Source of the DNA: Mangrovimonas cancribranchiae
GTDB lineage: Bacteria; Bacteroidota; Bacteroidia; Flavobacteriales; Flavobacteriaceae
DNA: 64,000 nucleotides
Direction: 5' to 3'
Assembly (NCBI RefSeq): GCF_037126245.1
Contig: NZ_CP136925.1
Coordinates: 2,868,001 to 2,932,000 of the forward strand
A program made the translations under genes and the position numbers. Below, piece after piece: positions 27,072-36,368 of this stretch. Each line of letters opens with the position of its first letter. Positions within the stretch are counted from its first letter, which is position 1. The notes under the pieces are model-generated. The model searched no databases. It was not told the DNA's origin and saw nothing but the letters and a program-made list of their open reading frames with translations.

Positions 27072-27264
27072 TAATATAATATTGTTTTCAGATCGATAAA
27101 ATTAAGGAATAATCACTGTAACTAACGTTTTCGGTTTTATGTCTTTGTTAAAAGCATATTGCTATTTACAAGTGATTAAACGATTTAGCGCGTATAATGT
27201 TACGTTTAAAAAATATTAACCATCACAAAAACAACATAACTATATAAAAATCAATATGTTAAAC

Positions 27265-27297
27265 AAAAAAGCCAGATAAAAATTATCTGGCTTTTTT
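27265..27297 (-). terminator. Terminator downstream of the OmpH-like gene
   Basis: A 15-bp perfect inverted repeat (AAAAAAGCCAGATAA / TTATCTGGCTTTTTT) with a 3-base loop. It lies downstream of the OmpH-like stop on the minus strand and ends in a T-run in both directions. Confidence 0.88.
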
Positions 27298-27319
27298 AAA
27301 ATAATAATCAATTAATTAC

Positions 27320-27835
27320 TTAATTTTTTGCTTTGTAAGCGTCGTTAAGTTCTTTTAAAATTGTTTCGGTTAGATCGTTTTCATCTTTTCCATACATAAC
27401 GCTTCCGCCTTCATTACTTCCTAAAATATAAGTGTAACCATGTGTTTCGCCGTAAGATTTTACATAGTCTTTAACTTTATCTATTAACGAATCTATCTCT
27501 GTCTGGCTTTCTTGTTGAATTTGTTGTTCTTCAAATTGAATTTTTTGTTGAAGCATTTGCTGTTTCTTTCCTAAAGCTTCGTATTGTTCTTGTGCTTTCT
27601 GCTGAGATAATTTTCTAGCATTTAATTGAAATTCTTGTGCTTCTAATTGAAATGCTTGACTAATACTATCGGTTCGTTTTTGAAAGGCATCGATTTTAGT
27701 TTGAAATTTTTTCTCGATATCAATTTTCTCTTGGTAGTCATTAATTAAAGTACCATTGTCTACAAAACCTATTTTTTGTTGCTGACAAGATGTAAACAAT
27801 AAAACAGATAAAACTAAAGCTAAAGTGTATTTCAT
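27320..27835 (-). CDS. OmpH/Skp-like lipoprotein
   Basis: The 171-residue product has a lipoprotein signal (LLFTSC, Cys about 17), then KIGFVDNGTLINDYQEKIDIEKKF, the typical opening of OmpH/Skp periplasmic chaperones. A long Gln/Lys/Glu coiled coil (about 40-120, several QQ runs) follows, and a C-terminal strand part (YTYILGSNEGGSVMYG). Skp holds unfolded outer-membrane proteins. Unlike E. coli Skp, this copy has a lipid anchor and no tandem skp or bamA neighbour, so it may be a side form of the family. A terminator follows the gene and a -7 box precedes it. Confidence 0.82.
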   Translation of the reverse strand: MKYTLALVLSVLLFTSCQQQKIGFVDNGTLINDYQEKIDIEKKFQTKIDAFQKRTDSISQAFQLEAQEFQLNARKLSQQKAQEQYEALGKKQQMLQQKIQFEEQQIQQESQTEIDSLIDKVKDYVKSYGETHGYTYILGSNEGGSVMYGKDENDLTETILKELNDAYKAKN

Positions 27836-27856
27836 TTTTTATGTATTTATTTTCTG

Positions 27857-27864
27857 CAAATGTA
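27857..27864 (-). promoter_or_regulatory. Putative -7 box of the OmpH-like gene
   Basis: On the minus strand this is TACATTTG, about 21 bases before the ATG at 27835. No TTG is seen at the expected -33 distance. Confidence 0.4.
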
Positions 27865-28049
27865 ATAAAGTTGTTGAGTGAAAACGTTAAAACTAAATAT
27901 ATTAGTAAAAGTTATACTAAAATAAATAATTATAATTTTTTCTTATTAAAAAACCTTTCTAATAAAGCCTTAAATAGCGTTTGTGAAAACACTTGACACA
28001 ATACGGTGTTTAAAAACAGAAAAGCTCTTAAAACGCCTTAAAACAAGTT

Positions 28050-28901
28050 TTAGTCCTTGTTTAGGATATAAATTAACGAAGAATACTCTCCACTTCGTTT
28101 GGCCTTAATATTAGACTGCAATCCTGTCCAAAAAGCTCGTAATGGATTTTTAGATCCTGTTTTATATTCTTCGGATAGTAAGCTAACATAAAACGCATCA
28201 AACGGCATTGGTTTTATATTTTCGACTTTTAAATGTTGTTTTGAGAATAATTTAGAAATTGACGTTTTGGAAAAATGCCAAAGATGCCTCGGCACATCAT
28301 AAGCAGCCCAAAATTTTTTATAATGGTTAGCATCGTAACTTTTAAAGTTTGGAACAGCTATCACTATTCTACCGTTTGGTTTTAATAATCTATGCAACCG
28401 TTTTATTTCATTATCTAAATTTGGTAAATGCTCTAGAACATGCCAAAGTGTAATAACATCAAAACTTTCGTTTTCGAAAGTTTCTAATGTATCAATCTGG
28501 TAAACTTGATTATTTGTTTTAGAGTTTGCAATAGTTCTTGCATGAGAATTTGGCTCAATACCAAAAGCATTCCAATTATTTTGTAGGGCTGTTTGCAAAA
28601 AATCTCCTGTGCCACAACCAATATCTAACAGCTTTTTCTCCGAAGACGCAAATGAATTAATGAGTTTTAATTTTCGCTTTAAAGAAATAGAACGAACTAG
28701 ATGATATGTTTTTTCAAACAAATTACGTTTGGCATCGGTGTGCGAAATATAATTATCACTTTTATAATATTCGGAAAGTTTTTCGGCTTTTGGTTGTGGA
28801 TATGTTTCTAACATATCGTATTCCGAATTATAAATTAATTGAAAATCTTCACCAGAAACTGAATGATCTTTTACGGTTAAATAGGTTGATTTGTTATTCA
28901 T
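28050..28901 (-). CDS. Class I SAM-dependent methyltransferase
   Basis: A 283-residue protein with the SAM-binding loop LLDIGCGTGDFLQTA in the first half and the motif ITLWHVLEHLPN further on, followed by LKPNGRIVIAVPN, as in Methyltransf_11/23 proteins. An N-terminal zone (VKDHSVSGEDFQLIYNSEYDMLETYPQP, about 8-35) resembles that of Bacteroidota enzymes acting on polysaccharide or lipid methylation. I use ATG 28901 because the longer frame begins at TTG. The substrate is unknown. It lies just downstream of mnmG but is separated from it by the palindrome at 28951. Confidence 0.85.
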   Translation of the reverse strand: MNNKSTYLTVKDHSVSGEDFQLIYNSEYDMLETYPQPKAEKLSEYYKSDNYISHTDAKRNLFEKTYHLVRSISLKRKLKLINSFASSEKKLLDIGCGTGDFLQTALQNNWNAFGIEPNSHARTIANSKTNNQVYQIDTLETFENESFDVITLWHVLEHLPNLDNEIKRLHRLLKPNGRIVIAVPNFKSYDANHYKKFWAAYDVPRHLWHFSKTSISKLFSKQHLKVENIKPMPFDAFYVSLLSEEYKTGSKNPLRAFWTGLQSNIKAKRSGEYSSLIYILNKD

Positions 28902-28950
28902 ATTTAAATTCTGGAAACAAGTTTGGAATGACAAATTTTATGTTTTTAAC

Positions 28951-28976
28951 TTAATCGTTCCACGTGGAACGATTAA
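28951..28976. promoter_or_regulatory. Perfect 26-bp palindrome containing a parS-like ParB site
   Basis: The two 13-base halves are exact reverse complements, centred on CACGTG. The inner part GTTCCACGTGGAAC is close to the ParB site consensus TGTTTCACGTGAAACA. It lies between the mnmG stop and the methyltransferase gene. A hairpin terminator for mnmG is possible too, but the T-run is poor on that side. See also 30861-30876. Confidence 0.6.
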
Positions 28977-28980
28977 AAAT

Positions 28981-30858
28981 TTATCGGCCCATATAAACTA
29001 AAAGCACAGAAATATCGCTTGGAGAAACACCACTTATTCTTGATGCTTGAGAGATCGTAACAGGTTGAATTTTGTTTAACTTTTCACGCGCTTCCATACT
29101 CATAGATTTAAGTTTAGAGTAATCGAAATTAGGCGGTATTTTTATTCCTTCTAACCTATTTAATTTATCAGCATTGTTCTTTTCCTTCTCGATATATCCA
29201 GAATACTTCACTTGTATTTCGGCTTGCTCAATAACTTCGTTATCTAAATTGTGAGATTGAATATATGCATCTACAGCTTTAAATTGACGCATATCATCAA
29301 TGGTGATTTTAGGTCTAGAAAAGATTTTAAACATCTTATCGGACTGCTTCATTAACGATGATTTCTTAGCTTCTAAAACAGGATTTGCTTCTTCTGGTTT
29401 AACACTGGTCTCTCTAAAAAACGACACAAACGCATCAGAGTTTTGCTTCTTTTCTTCCATGCGTTTCATACGATCTAATTTTGCTAAACCAATCTCATAC
29501 GACTTTGGTGTTAACCTAAAATCGGCATTATCTTGACGAAGCAGTGTTCTATATTCGGCGCGTGAAGTAAACATTCTATAAGGCTCTTCTGTTCCCTTTG
29601 TAATTAAATCATCTATTAAAACACCTATATAAGCTTCACTTCTACTTAACGTAAAAGCATCTTTTTCTTGTACTTTTAAAGCCGCATTTATACCTGCCAT
29701 TAATCCCTGGGAACCCGCTTCTTCATACCCAGTCGTTCCATTAATCTGACCAGCAAAATAAAGCCCATTAACAAGCTTAGTTTCTAAAGTATGTTTTAAT
29801 TGTGTTGGCGGAAAATAATCATATTCGATAGCATAACCAGGTCTAAAAAACTTTACATTTTCAAAACCAGCAACAGAACTTAGTGCTTTAAATTGAACGT
29901 CTTCTGGGAGCGATGTAGAAAACCCATTTACATAAACTTCTACTGTATTCCACCCTTCAGGCTCAACAAACAATTGGTGCCTATCTTTATCTGCAAATCG
30001 GTTTATTTTATCTTCAATAGAAGGACAATATCTTGGCCCGGTACTTTTAATTCTACCATTGAACATTGGCGATCTTTCAAAACCATCACGCAATAAATCA
30101 TGAACTTCAGGGCTTGTATATGTCATGTAACACGATCGTTGTTCGGTTAACGGTTTTGTAATATTCAAATAAGAAAACTTTTCAGGATTATCATCTCCTG
30201 GCTGTTCAATCATTTTAAAATAATCAAGAGAACGCCCATCAACTCGTGGCGGTGTTCCAGTTTTCATTCTACCCGAATCGAAACCAAGATCGACAAGTTG
30301 CTCAGTAATTCCAGTTGCAGCTCTTTCTCCTGCTCTTCCACCACCAAAATTTTTATCACCAATATGAATTAATCCGTTTAAGAAAGTTCCGTTTGTAAGG
30401 ACAACTGTTTTAGATTTAATTTCTAACCCTAAAGATGTTTTTACTCCAACAACCTTATCGCCTTCAACTAGGAGTCCAGAAACCATTTCTTGATAAAAGT
30501 CTAGATTAGGTGTTTGCTCTAACATATTTCGCCATTCTTCTGCAAATCGCATACGGTCACTCTGCACACGAGGACTCCACATAGCGGGTCCTTTTGATTT
30601 ATTGAGCATTTTAAATTGAATAGCAGTACGATCGCTAACGATACCACTATAACCTCCAAGAGCATCAATCTCGCGCACGATTTGCCCTTTAGCAATACCT
30701 CCCATAGCAGGATTACAAGACATTTGTGCAATGTTTTGTAAATTCATGGTAACCAATAGTGTTTTGGCACCCATATTTGCAGCGGCAGCGGCAGCTTCGC
30801 TACCAGCATGTCCTGCACCTACAACAATAACATCATATGTATCTCTAAACAAACTCAT
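28981..30858 (-). CDS. mnmG: tRNA uridine-5-carboxymethylaminomethyl modification enzyme MnmG (GidA)
   Basis: MnmG works with MnmE to modify the wobble uridine of certain tRNAs, using FAD and methylene-tetrahydrofolate. The N-terminal [21 protein letters not shown] is the FAD loop, followed by [24 protein letters not shown], the family signature (about residues 46-70). [16 protein letters not shown] (about 353-368) and [19 protein letters not shown] (about 381-399) are further signatures, and the C-terminal helical domain is complete. The length (625) is normal. The gene lies between two parS-like sites; one is two bases before its ATG. Confidence 0.97.
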   Translation of the reverse strand: MSLFRDTYDVIVVGAGHAGSEAAAAAANMGAKTLLVTMNLQNIAQMSCNPAMGGIAKGQIVREIDALGGYSGIVSDRTAIQFKMLNKSKGPAMWSPRVQSDRMRFAEEWRNMLEQTPNLDFYQEMVSGLLVEGDKVVGVKTSLGLEIKSKTVVLTNGTFLNGLIHIGDKNFGGGRAGERAATGITEQLVDLGFDSGRMKTGTPPRVDGRSLDYFKMIEQPGDDNPEKFSYLNITKPLTEQRSCYMTYTSPEVHDLLRDGFERSPMFNGRIKSTGPRYCPSIEDKINRFADKDRHQLFVEPEGWNTVEVYVNGFSTSLPEDVQFKALSSVAGFENVKFFRPGYAIEYDYFPPTQLKHTLETKLVNGLYFAGQINGTTGYEEAGSQGLMAGINAALKVQEKDAFTLSRSEAYIGVLIDDLITKGTEEPYRMFTSRAEYRTLLRQDNADFRLTPKSYEIGLAKLDRMKRMEEKKQNSDAFVSFFRETSVKPEEANPVLEAKKSSLMKQSDKMFKIFSRPKITIDDMRQFKAVDAYIQSHNLDNEVIEQAEIQVKYSGYIEKEKNNADKLNRLEGIKIPPNFDYSKLKSMSMEAREKLNKIQPVTISQASRISGVSPSDISVLLVYMGR

Positions 30859-30860
30859 AG

Positions 30861-30876
30861 TGTTTCACGTGGAACA
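30861..30876. promoter_or_regulatory. parS-like ParB site at the mnmG start
   Basis: TGTTTCACGTGGAACA differs from the widely conserved parS consensus TGTTTCACGTGAAACA at one base. It is two bases upstream of the mnmG ATG, so bound ParB could also affect mnmG expression. Confidence 0.68.
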
Positions 30877-30920
30877 ATTAGGGTTAAACTTAAATTTTCG
30901 GGGTGCAAATATACGTTGAT

Positions 30921-31340
30921 TTATTGAGAATCAAGCAATAGCTTCATATAGTGCTCTTCTTTAGAACGCATGAGTGTCTTTTGGCTTTCCGATTTATCCT
31001 TATATCCGCAGTAATGAAGAATACCATGTATTATAACACGAGACAATTCGTTGCTTAGTTCAACATTAAAATCTTGTGCGTTTTCGCTAACACGTTCTAT
31101 AGAAATATAAATATCTCCATGTAGCTGTTTTCCTACCGAATAATCAAAACTAATAATATCTGTTAAGGTATCATGGTTAAGAAATTCTACGTTAATTCTG
31201 TGTAGATAATCATCATTACAGAAGATGTAATTTATATCACCTTCTTTACAATCTTCTAGCTTAATAACATTAGAAATCCAATCCTTGTATGAAGATTCGT
31301 TTGATATTTGAAAGTCGGTTTCGTAATTAAAGCTAATCAT
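30921..31340 (-). CDS. ybeY: Endoribonuclease YbeY (16S rRNA maturation)
   Basis: YbeY is a small metal-dependent RNase needed for rRNA processing and ribosome quality control. The signature region is RVIIHGILHYCGYKDKSESQ (about 105-124), with two of the usual His ligands (HGILH). The third ligand position, commonly His in GYDH of other phyla, reads GYKD here. The N-terminal half contains INYIFCNDDYLHRINVEFLNHDTLTDIISF, as in the family (about 40-70). The length (139) is normal. Its start overlaps the DUF4175 gene stop by 8 bp, so it probably shares that transcript. Confidence 0.92.
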   Translation of the reverse strand: MISFNYETDFQISNESSYKDWISNVIKLEDCKEGDINYIFCNDDYLHRINVEFLNHDTLTDIISFDYSVGKQLHGDIYISIERVSENAQDFNVELSNELSRVIIHGILHYCGYKDKSESQKTLMRSKEEHYMKLLLDSQ

Positions 31341-34300
31341 TAGTATTAAAATATTCTTTCACTTTTTTGTTATATCTTGGCTGCAAAGGTAAGGCTTGTC
31401 TGTTGAGAATTTCATTTGTATTGAAATATTCTTTAATGTCTGGAATATTACTGTTGCTGTTATTATTGAAATTGCTATTATTTGTTCGCGATTCACGTTT
31501 ATTATCTTGTCCTTGTTTAAAAGTTGCATTTTCCAATTTTAATAATTGGTGCTTTAGTTGCATCATTTTTTGCAAGGTTTGGTTAGTAAATCCTTTATTT
31601 AATAAGTAAAGTTCAACATCTTCCATTTGTTTTAACAGCTGTTTCGCTTCATTAGTATAACCACTTTTACTAAGCTTATCCTCTAATGCTTTGCGTAATT
31701 CTTGCTGTTGCTGATATATTTTAAAAACCTCACCATAAGACTCTTCACTTGGGCTACCTTCTCCTTTATTATCACTAGCTTTACCTTCACCACTTTTCGG
31801 TTTACCAGACTCACCTTGCTGTTCTTTTCCTTCGCCCTCTTGCTTTGGTTTACCTTGATCGCTTTTTTTCATACCTTCTTGCATCTGCTTGTTAAGCTCT
31901 TCTTGGCTCATAATAATATCTGGTAATTGCATATCGGTACTTTGACCACCTTGGCCTTGACCACTCATTTGCATTTGCATAGAATTCATAATATTACTTA
32001 AAAAATCGGCCAGATTATTAGCTGCTGTTATAGTATATTGTTGGTAAGAAACACCTTGAAATATTCTATTTTCAGAAAACACATCGAGAGCTTTGTCCAT
32101 ATTAAAAAACGAATCGGAAATCTCCTTATTAACAAGTTCAGAAATTTTAGGTTGTCTTAATGATAACGCAAATAAACTATCGTCTATATGTGAAAAATGT
32201 TCTTTTAAACTATGTTGCTCTTTTAAATAATTAGCATATTTATTGTGGTTGACATCGATACGTTTAAACTGATTCATTAGCTGCTCTTGATCGAAAGAAA
32301 AAACGAGTAAGTTATCTAATATTTGGCGCAACATTTCCATATCTTCTTGCATTTGTTCTCCTCCTCCAGACATCATTGCCATAGATTGTTGCATTTGCTG
32401 GCTCATCTTTTTCATTTTTTGACCAGCCTGCTTTTGTTGTTGTGAGGCATTATTAGCATTTTGTTTAGCGTTTTCTTTCTTACCGTTTTCTGTATTCTGC
32501 TGTTGTTCTTTTAATTGCTCTGAAGCTTGTTTTTGGTTCTCATTTACTTCTTGCTCAGTTTTATCTGTATTTGGCATTTTCATAGGATCTATTAAACTTT
32601 CATTGTCCTTTTTTAAATCATTCATTTGTTTTTGAAAGTCTTTAAATGCCTTATTTAAACTATCTTGTTTTGCTTTAGAATCTTTGGTTTTTTCTTTATT
32701 AGAAAGTTGTAATTGTTCCTCGGCCATTTGGTCTAACTCCTTTTGAAGTTTTTCCATTTTCTTTGTGATGTAGTACTTTTTTGTAAGCTCTAAAAGTTGT
32801 TCTAAACTGCGTTTTTGATTTTTATTTTGTTTTGCTAACTGTTCTAACTTTTCTGATAATTCTTCTTTATTAATTTTCTCTTGAAGTTTTTCCAGCTCTT
32901 TAAGTAAATCTTCATTTTGTTCTAATTGCTTCTCATTCTCTTGTAAACGTTGTTTTAGGTCTTGTTTAAAATCATCTTTTTGTTCTTCATTCTGAAATTC
33001 CTCAAGGTTATCTTGTAACTTCTTATTGAAGTTTTTCATCATTTCTTCTTGTTGCTCTTGACGTTTTAAAAAGTTTTGAAGTTGGCGTTTATCATTAAAG
33101 TTTAATTTAGATTTTTCTTTTTGTGTTTTGGAGATCTTTTCAAGTTCCTTATCGTTTTCATTAAATTTTTCTAACGATTTATCCAATTGCTTAATCGTTT
33201 CACTTTGTTGATTAAGTTGTTGATTCTCTACTTCTTGAGACGTTAACTTTCTATAAGTAAAGACTTGGCTTTTAGATTGCTTACCTTTATTAAACACATC
33301 ATTATCAGATACTTGAAAATATACTTGGTAACTAACACCTTCTTTTAAATTAAGATTATTAGGAAATATTTGTGTGAATTCGGCAACATTAGATTTAGGT
33401 ATCAGCATGTCTTCAACTTGCTTTTCTAAAGGGTTATCAACGGCATAATACACCATTTGTAAATTATTTAAACCATAATCGTCGCTAAGTTGGCCGTAAA
33501 AATATAAGGTTTGTTGGTCTAAACTATCTACAGCAGATTTAACTGATATTTCAGGATATTGATCTTTTATAACATCAATAGAAAAACTTAAGTTTTCGTA
33601 ATCTTTTAGGTTACTATTACTAGTTGTAATGCTATAATTTAAATTTTTAAATATGTGCTTTGTAGTACTAAACGACTTGTTATTAGCCGTAAAGCTTGTA
33701 GTATCGGTAGCAAGCATAAACACCTCTTCTGTAGCTTGGGTAGTAAGCCTCCATGTTATTTTGGTACCACTAGGAATTGTAGCATTTCCAGTACTCTTAA
33801 TAGATTCGTTGGGTTTACCAATATACGATGGATAATCTAACACCATTTCAAAATCGGTAATTACAGGCGCTTTTATAACCTGTAAGGTGTATGATTTAGA
33901 ATGTACATTTCCAGAATGAAAACTAAAAGAAATATCGTTTAATGGTTTGCTTATAGTAAATTCAAAATTTCCATTAGAGGTATTATTTAGAAAGTAATTT
34001 TCATCATTAAAGGAAATTTGTACATTTTCTGGAACAATGTCTCCGGCTGTTTTAACAAGTACTTTATAATCGTTTCCTTCAACAACTTGTAAAGACTCGT
34101 TAATGATAAAAAACTGAAAAGGCGCTGGCGGTTCGTAGGCTGTTTTATAGTTAACAACACGATTATAACTATCGTTAAACCACTCTATTTGTCCAGAAAT
34201 ATAGCTTATTAATAGTATTAAAATAGGAATAGCCGCATATTTTAAATACGTATTGTTTTTCTTAAAATCAATCGCTAATTTAAACGGAATTGGTGTTAAC

Positions 34301-34707
34301 GCTTCCGATTTTTGCTCGATACTCGCCAGTAACAATTCAGAGTGTTGGTTGTTTTGTTTAAGCTGAAGCACATTAAGCAACTTATCGTTAACTTCAGGAA
34401 AATGATTTCCTATAATATTTGAGGCATCAATAGCATCAATACCTTTTTGCAGCTTGAATAATTTGGCAATAGGAAGTAAAATAAATTTAAAAAAGAGCGC
34501 TAATTCTACACCAATAAATACCCAAAACAATATAGTTCTTGCTGTTGGGTTTAACCATAATACATATTCTATAAACAGCGTAAATAAAAAATATAAAAAT
34601 CCAATAGTGAAAAATAAAATAGCACCTTTAAGCAATTCGTTATAGTAAAACCGCTTAATAAACTGCTCTAATTTGGCTTGTATTTTCTCAAAGTTACTCA
34701 CTGGCAT
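31333..34707 (-). CDS. DUF4175-type large membrane protein with long coiled coil
   Basis: A 1124-residue protein. The N-terminal part has two or three membrane helices (about 20-75 and 152-166), then beta-rich, periplasm-facing sequence (about 190-490). A very long Gln/Lys/Glu coiled coil follows from about 500 to 770, with a Met/Gln-rich patch (QMQQSMAMMSGGGEQMQ). The later part is Gly/Gln/Lys-rich and disordered-looking (about 940-990). This fits the Bacteroidota DUF4175 family. The C-terminus repeats KEYFNTN(E/D) twice, 26 residues apart. The role is unknown; a structural protein or a scaffold between membranes is plausible. ybeY overlaps its 3' end. The start is ATG 34707. Confidence 0.82.
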   Translation of the reverse strand: MPVSNFEKIQAKLEQFIKRFYYNELLKGAILFFTIGFLYFLFTLFIEYVLWLNPTARTILFWVFIGVELALFFKFILLPIAKLFKLQKGIDAIDASNIIGNHFPEVNDKLLNVLQLKQNNQHSELLLASIEQKSEALTPIPFKLAIDFKKNNTYLKYAAIPILILLISYISGQIEWFNDSYNRVVNYKTAYEPPAPFQFFIINESLQVVEGNDYKVLVKTAGDIVPENVQISFNDENYFLNNTSNGNFEFTISKPLNDISFSFHSGNVHSKSYTLQVIKAPVITDFEMVLDYPSYIGKPNESIKSTGNATIPSGTKITWRLTTQATEEVFMLATDTTSFTANNKSFSTTKHIFKNLNYSITTSNSNLKDYENLSFSIDVIKDQYPEISVKSAVDSLDQQTLYFYGQLSDDYGLNNLQMVYYAVDNPLEKQVEDMLIPKSNVAEFTQIFPNNLNLKEGVSYQVYFQVSDNDVFNKGKQSKSQVFTYRKLTSQEVENQQLNQQSETIKQLDKSLEKFNENDKELEKISKTQKEKSKLNFNDKRQLQNFLKRQEQQEEMMKNFNKKLQDNLEEFQNEEQKDDFKQDLKQRLQENEKQLEQNEDLLKELEKLQEKINKEELSEKLEQLAKQNKNQKRSLEQLLELTKKYYITKKMEKLQKELDQMAEEQLQLSNKEKTKDSKAKQDSLNKAFKDFQKQMNDLKKDNESLIDPMKMPNTDKTEQEVNENQKQASEQLKEQQQNTENGKKENAKQNANNASQQQKQAGQKMKKMSQQMQQSMAMMSGGGEQMQEDMEMLRQILDNLLVFSFDQEQLMNQFKRIDVNHNKYANYLKEQHSLKEHFSHIDDSLFALSLRQPKISELVNKEISDSFFNMDKALDVFSENRIFQGVSYQQYTITAANNLADFLSNIMNSMQMQMSGQGQGGQSTDMQLPDIIMSQEELNKQMQEGMKKSDQGKPKQEGEGKEQQGESGKPKSGEGKASDNKGEGSPSEESYGEVFKIYQQQQELRKALEDKLSKSGYTNEAKQLLKQMEDVELYLLNKGFTNQTLQKMMQLKHQLLKLENATFKQGQDNKRESRTNNSNFNNNSNSNIPDIKEYFNTNEILNRQALPLQPRYNKKVKEYFNTND

Positions 34708-34778
34708 CCCTAATTATACTGTAAACATACTAAACTACAATTTTATTTTTCAAAGTCTTTATAATAATGTGTTAATTG

Positions 34779-34786
34779 TATCTTTG
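34779..34786 (+). promoter_or_regulatory. Putative -7 box of gltX
   Basis: TATCTTTG lies 18 bases before the gltX ATG, in a divergent gap of 97 bp. The -33 position lacks a clear TTG. Confidence 0.5.
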
Positions 34787-34804
34787 CATTAAATTTAAAA
34801 AACC

Positions 34805-36316
34805 ATGGAAAACGTTCGTGTGCGATTTGCACCAAGTCCAACCGGACCTCTACATATAGGTGGTGTTAGAACTGCCCTTTTTAACTATTTATTTGCTAAA
34901 AAATATAACGGAACATTTGTACTTCGTATTGAAGATACCGATCAAAATCGGTATGTAGAAGGCGCCGAAAACTATATTATAGAATCTTTAAAATGGTGTG
35001 GTATTCCTTTTGATGAAGGTCCAGGAAAAAATGAACAATTTGGTCCTTACCGCCAAAGCGAACGAAAACATTTGTATAAAGAATATGCCGATAAACTCGT
35101 TTCCGAAGGTAAAGCCTATTATGCCTTTGATACTGCCGAAGAACTTGATGCACATAGAAAAGATCATGAAGCTAAAGGAAAAACCTTTATTTACAATTGG
35201 CACAACAGATTAAAACTACAAAACTCCTTAGCCTTATCGGCTGAAGACGTACAAGCAAAACTTGATGCAGGTGAAGACTATGTGATTCGTTTTAAAAGTC
35301 CGCAAGACGAAACACTTCATTTAAAAGATATTATTCGTGGTGATATTAAAATAGATACCAATACGCTTGATGATAAAGTATTATTTAAAGCCGACGGCAT
35401 GCCAACCTATCATTTAGCAAATATTGTTGATGATCATTTAATGAAAATTACGCATGTTATTCGTGGTGAAGAATGGCTGCCATCTTTAGCTTTACATTAC
35501 CAATTATACAAAGCTTTTGGGTGGGAAGCACCACAATTTGCGCATTTACCACTAATTTTAAAACCTACTGGTAAAGGAAAATTAAGCAAACGCGATGGCG
35601 ATAAATTAGGGTTTCCTGTATTTCCATTAGCATGGAAAGACGAAAAAACAGGCGATATTTCTAGAGGTTACAGAGAAGATGGTTATTTTCCTGAAGCCGT
35701 CGTAAACTTTTTAGCCTTTTTAGGTTGGAACCCAGGAACAGAACAAGAAATTTTCTCATTAAAAGAGTTAATAGACGCTTTCGATTTATCTAAAGTAAAT
35801 AAAGCTGGTGCACGATTCGATCCAGATAAAACAAAATGGTTTAACCACCATTACATGCAAGAACAACCTAACACGGTTTTAGCACAACAATTTAAAATTG
35901 CCTATAACGATAAATTAAAAGATATCGATGAGGCCTACATAGAGCTTGTTATTAGTTTAATTAAAGAACGTGCTACTTTTGTTTACGACTTTTGGAATTT
36001 AGGACACTTTTTCTTTGAAACACCAACCGAATTAGACGAAAAAGCCGTTAAAAAAGCATGGAAAGAAGGTACGCCAGAACTTATTAAAGACCTTATCCTT
36101 GTTATTGAATCGATTGACGATTTTACAGTTGAAAACATGCAAACCGTTATTAAAGGCTGGATAACTAATAACAACATTGGTTTTGGTAAAGTTATGATGC
36201 CACTACGATTAGCGCTAGTTGGCGCTTTACAAGGTCCCGATGTTTTCGAGATTATGTTTTTAATTGGTAAAAACGAAACCATTAACCGATTAGAAAATAT
36301 TATTAATACTTTATAA
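34805..36316 (+). CDS. gltX: Glutamyl-tRNA synthetase
   Basis: GltX charges tRNA-Glu with glutamate. The first ATP-binding motif is RFAPSPTGPLHIGGVRTALFNY (HIGG form of HIGH, about residues 17-20) and the KMSKS-type motif is KLSKRDGDK (about 259-267). Zinc-site cysteines are absent, as in many bacteria. The 503-residue length is normal for Bacteroidota. Together with glnS at 40.6 kb it shows that this organism charges Gln directly, so gltX need not mischarge tRNA-Gln. A strong terminator follows the gene. Confidence 0.97.
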   Translation: MENVRVRFAPSPTGPLHIGGVRTALFNYLFAKKYNGTFVLRIEDTDQNRYVEGAENYIIESLKWCGIPFDEGPGKNEQFGPYRQSERKHLYKEYADKLVSEGKAYYAFDTAEELDAHRKDHEAKGKTFIYNWHNRLKLQNSLALSAEDVQAKLDAGEDYVIRFKSPQDETLHLKDIIRGDIKIDTNTLDDKVLFKADGMPTYHLANIVDDHLMKITHVIRGEEWLPSLALHYQLYKAFGWEAPQFAHLPLILKPTGKGKLSKRDGDKLGFPVFPLAWKDEKTGDISRGYREDGYFPEAVVNFLAFLGWNPGTEQEIFSLKELIDAFDLSKVNKAGARFDPDKTKWFNHHYMQEQPNTVLAQQFKIAYNDKLKDIDEAYIELVISLIKERATFVYDFWNLGHFFFETPTELDEKAVKKAWKEGTPELIKDLILVIESIDDFTVENMQTVIKGWITNNNIGFGKVMMPLRLALVGALQGPDVFEIMFLIGKNETINRLENIINTL

Positions 36317-36321
36317 AAAAC

Positions 36322-36352
36322 AAAAAAGCGCGTTTTTCAACGCGCTTTTTTT
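36322..36352. terminator. Bidirectional terminator after gltX
   Basis: A 13-bp inverted repeat (AAAAAAGCGCGTT / AACGCGCTTTTTT) with a 4-base loop, A-run before and T-run after. It lies between gltX and the convergent outer-membrane protein gene. Confidence 0.9.
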
Positions 36353-36368
36353 ATGCTTAATAATACCG

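Noticed and set aside
28951-28976. Palindrome as an ordinary terminator only
   Set aside because: The run after it on the mnmG strand is not T-rich, and its core matches ParB sites, with a second match at the other end of mnmG. A double role is not excluded.
31440-31930. Plus-strand frames opposite the DUF4175 gene rich in Leu/Phe/Thr
   Set aside because: They are the antisense of Lys/Gln/Glu-rich coiled-coil codons and have no independent support.
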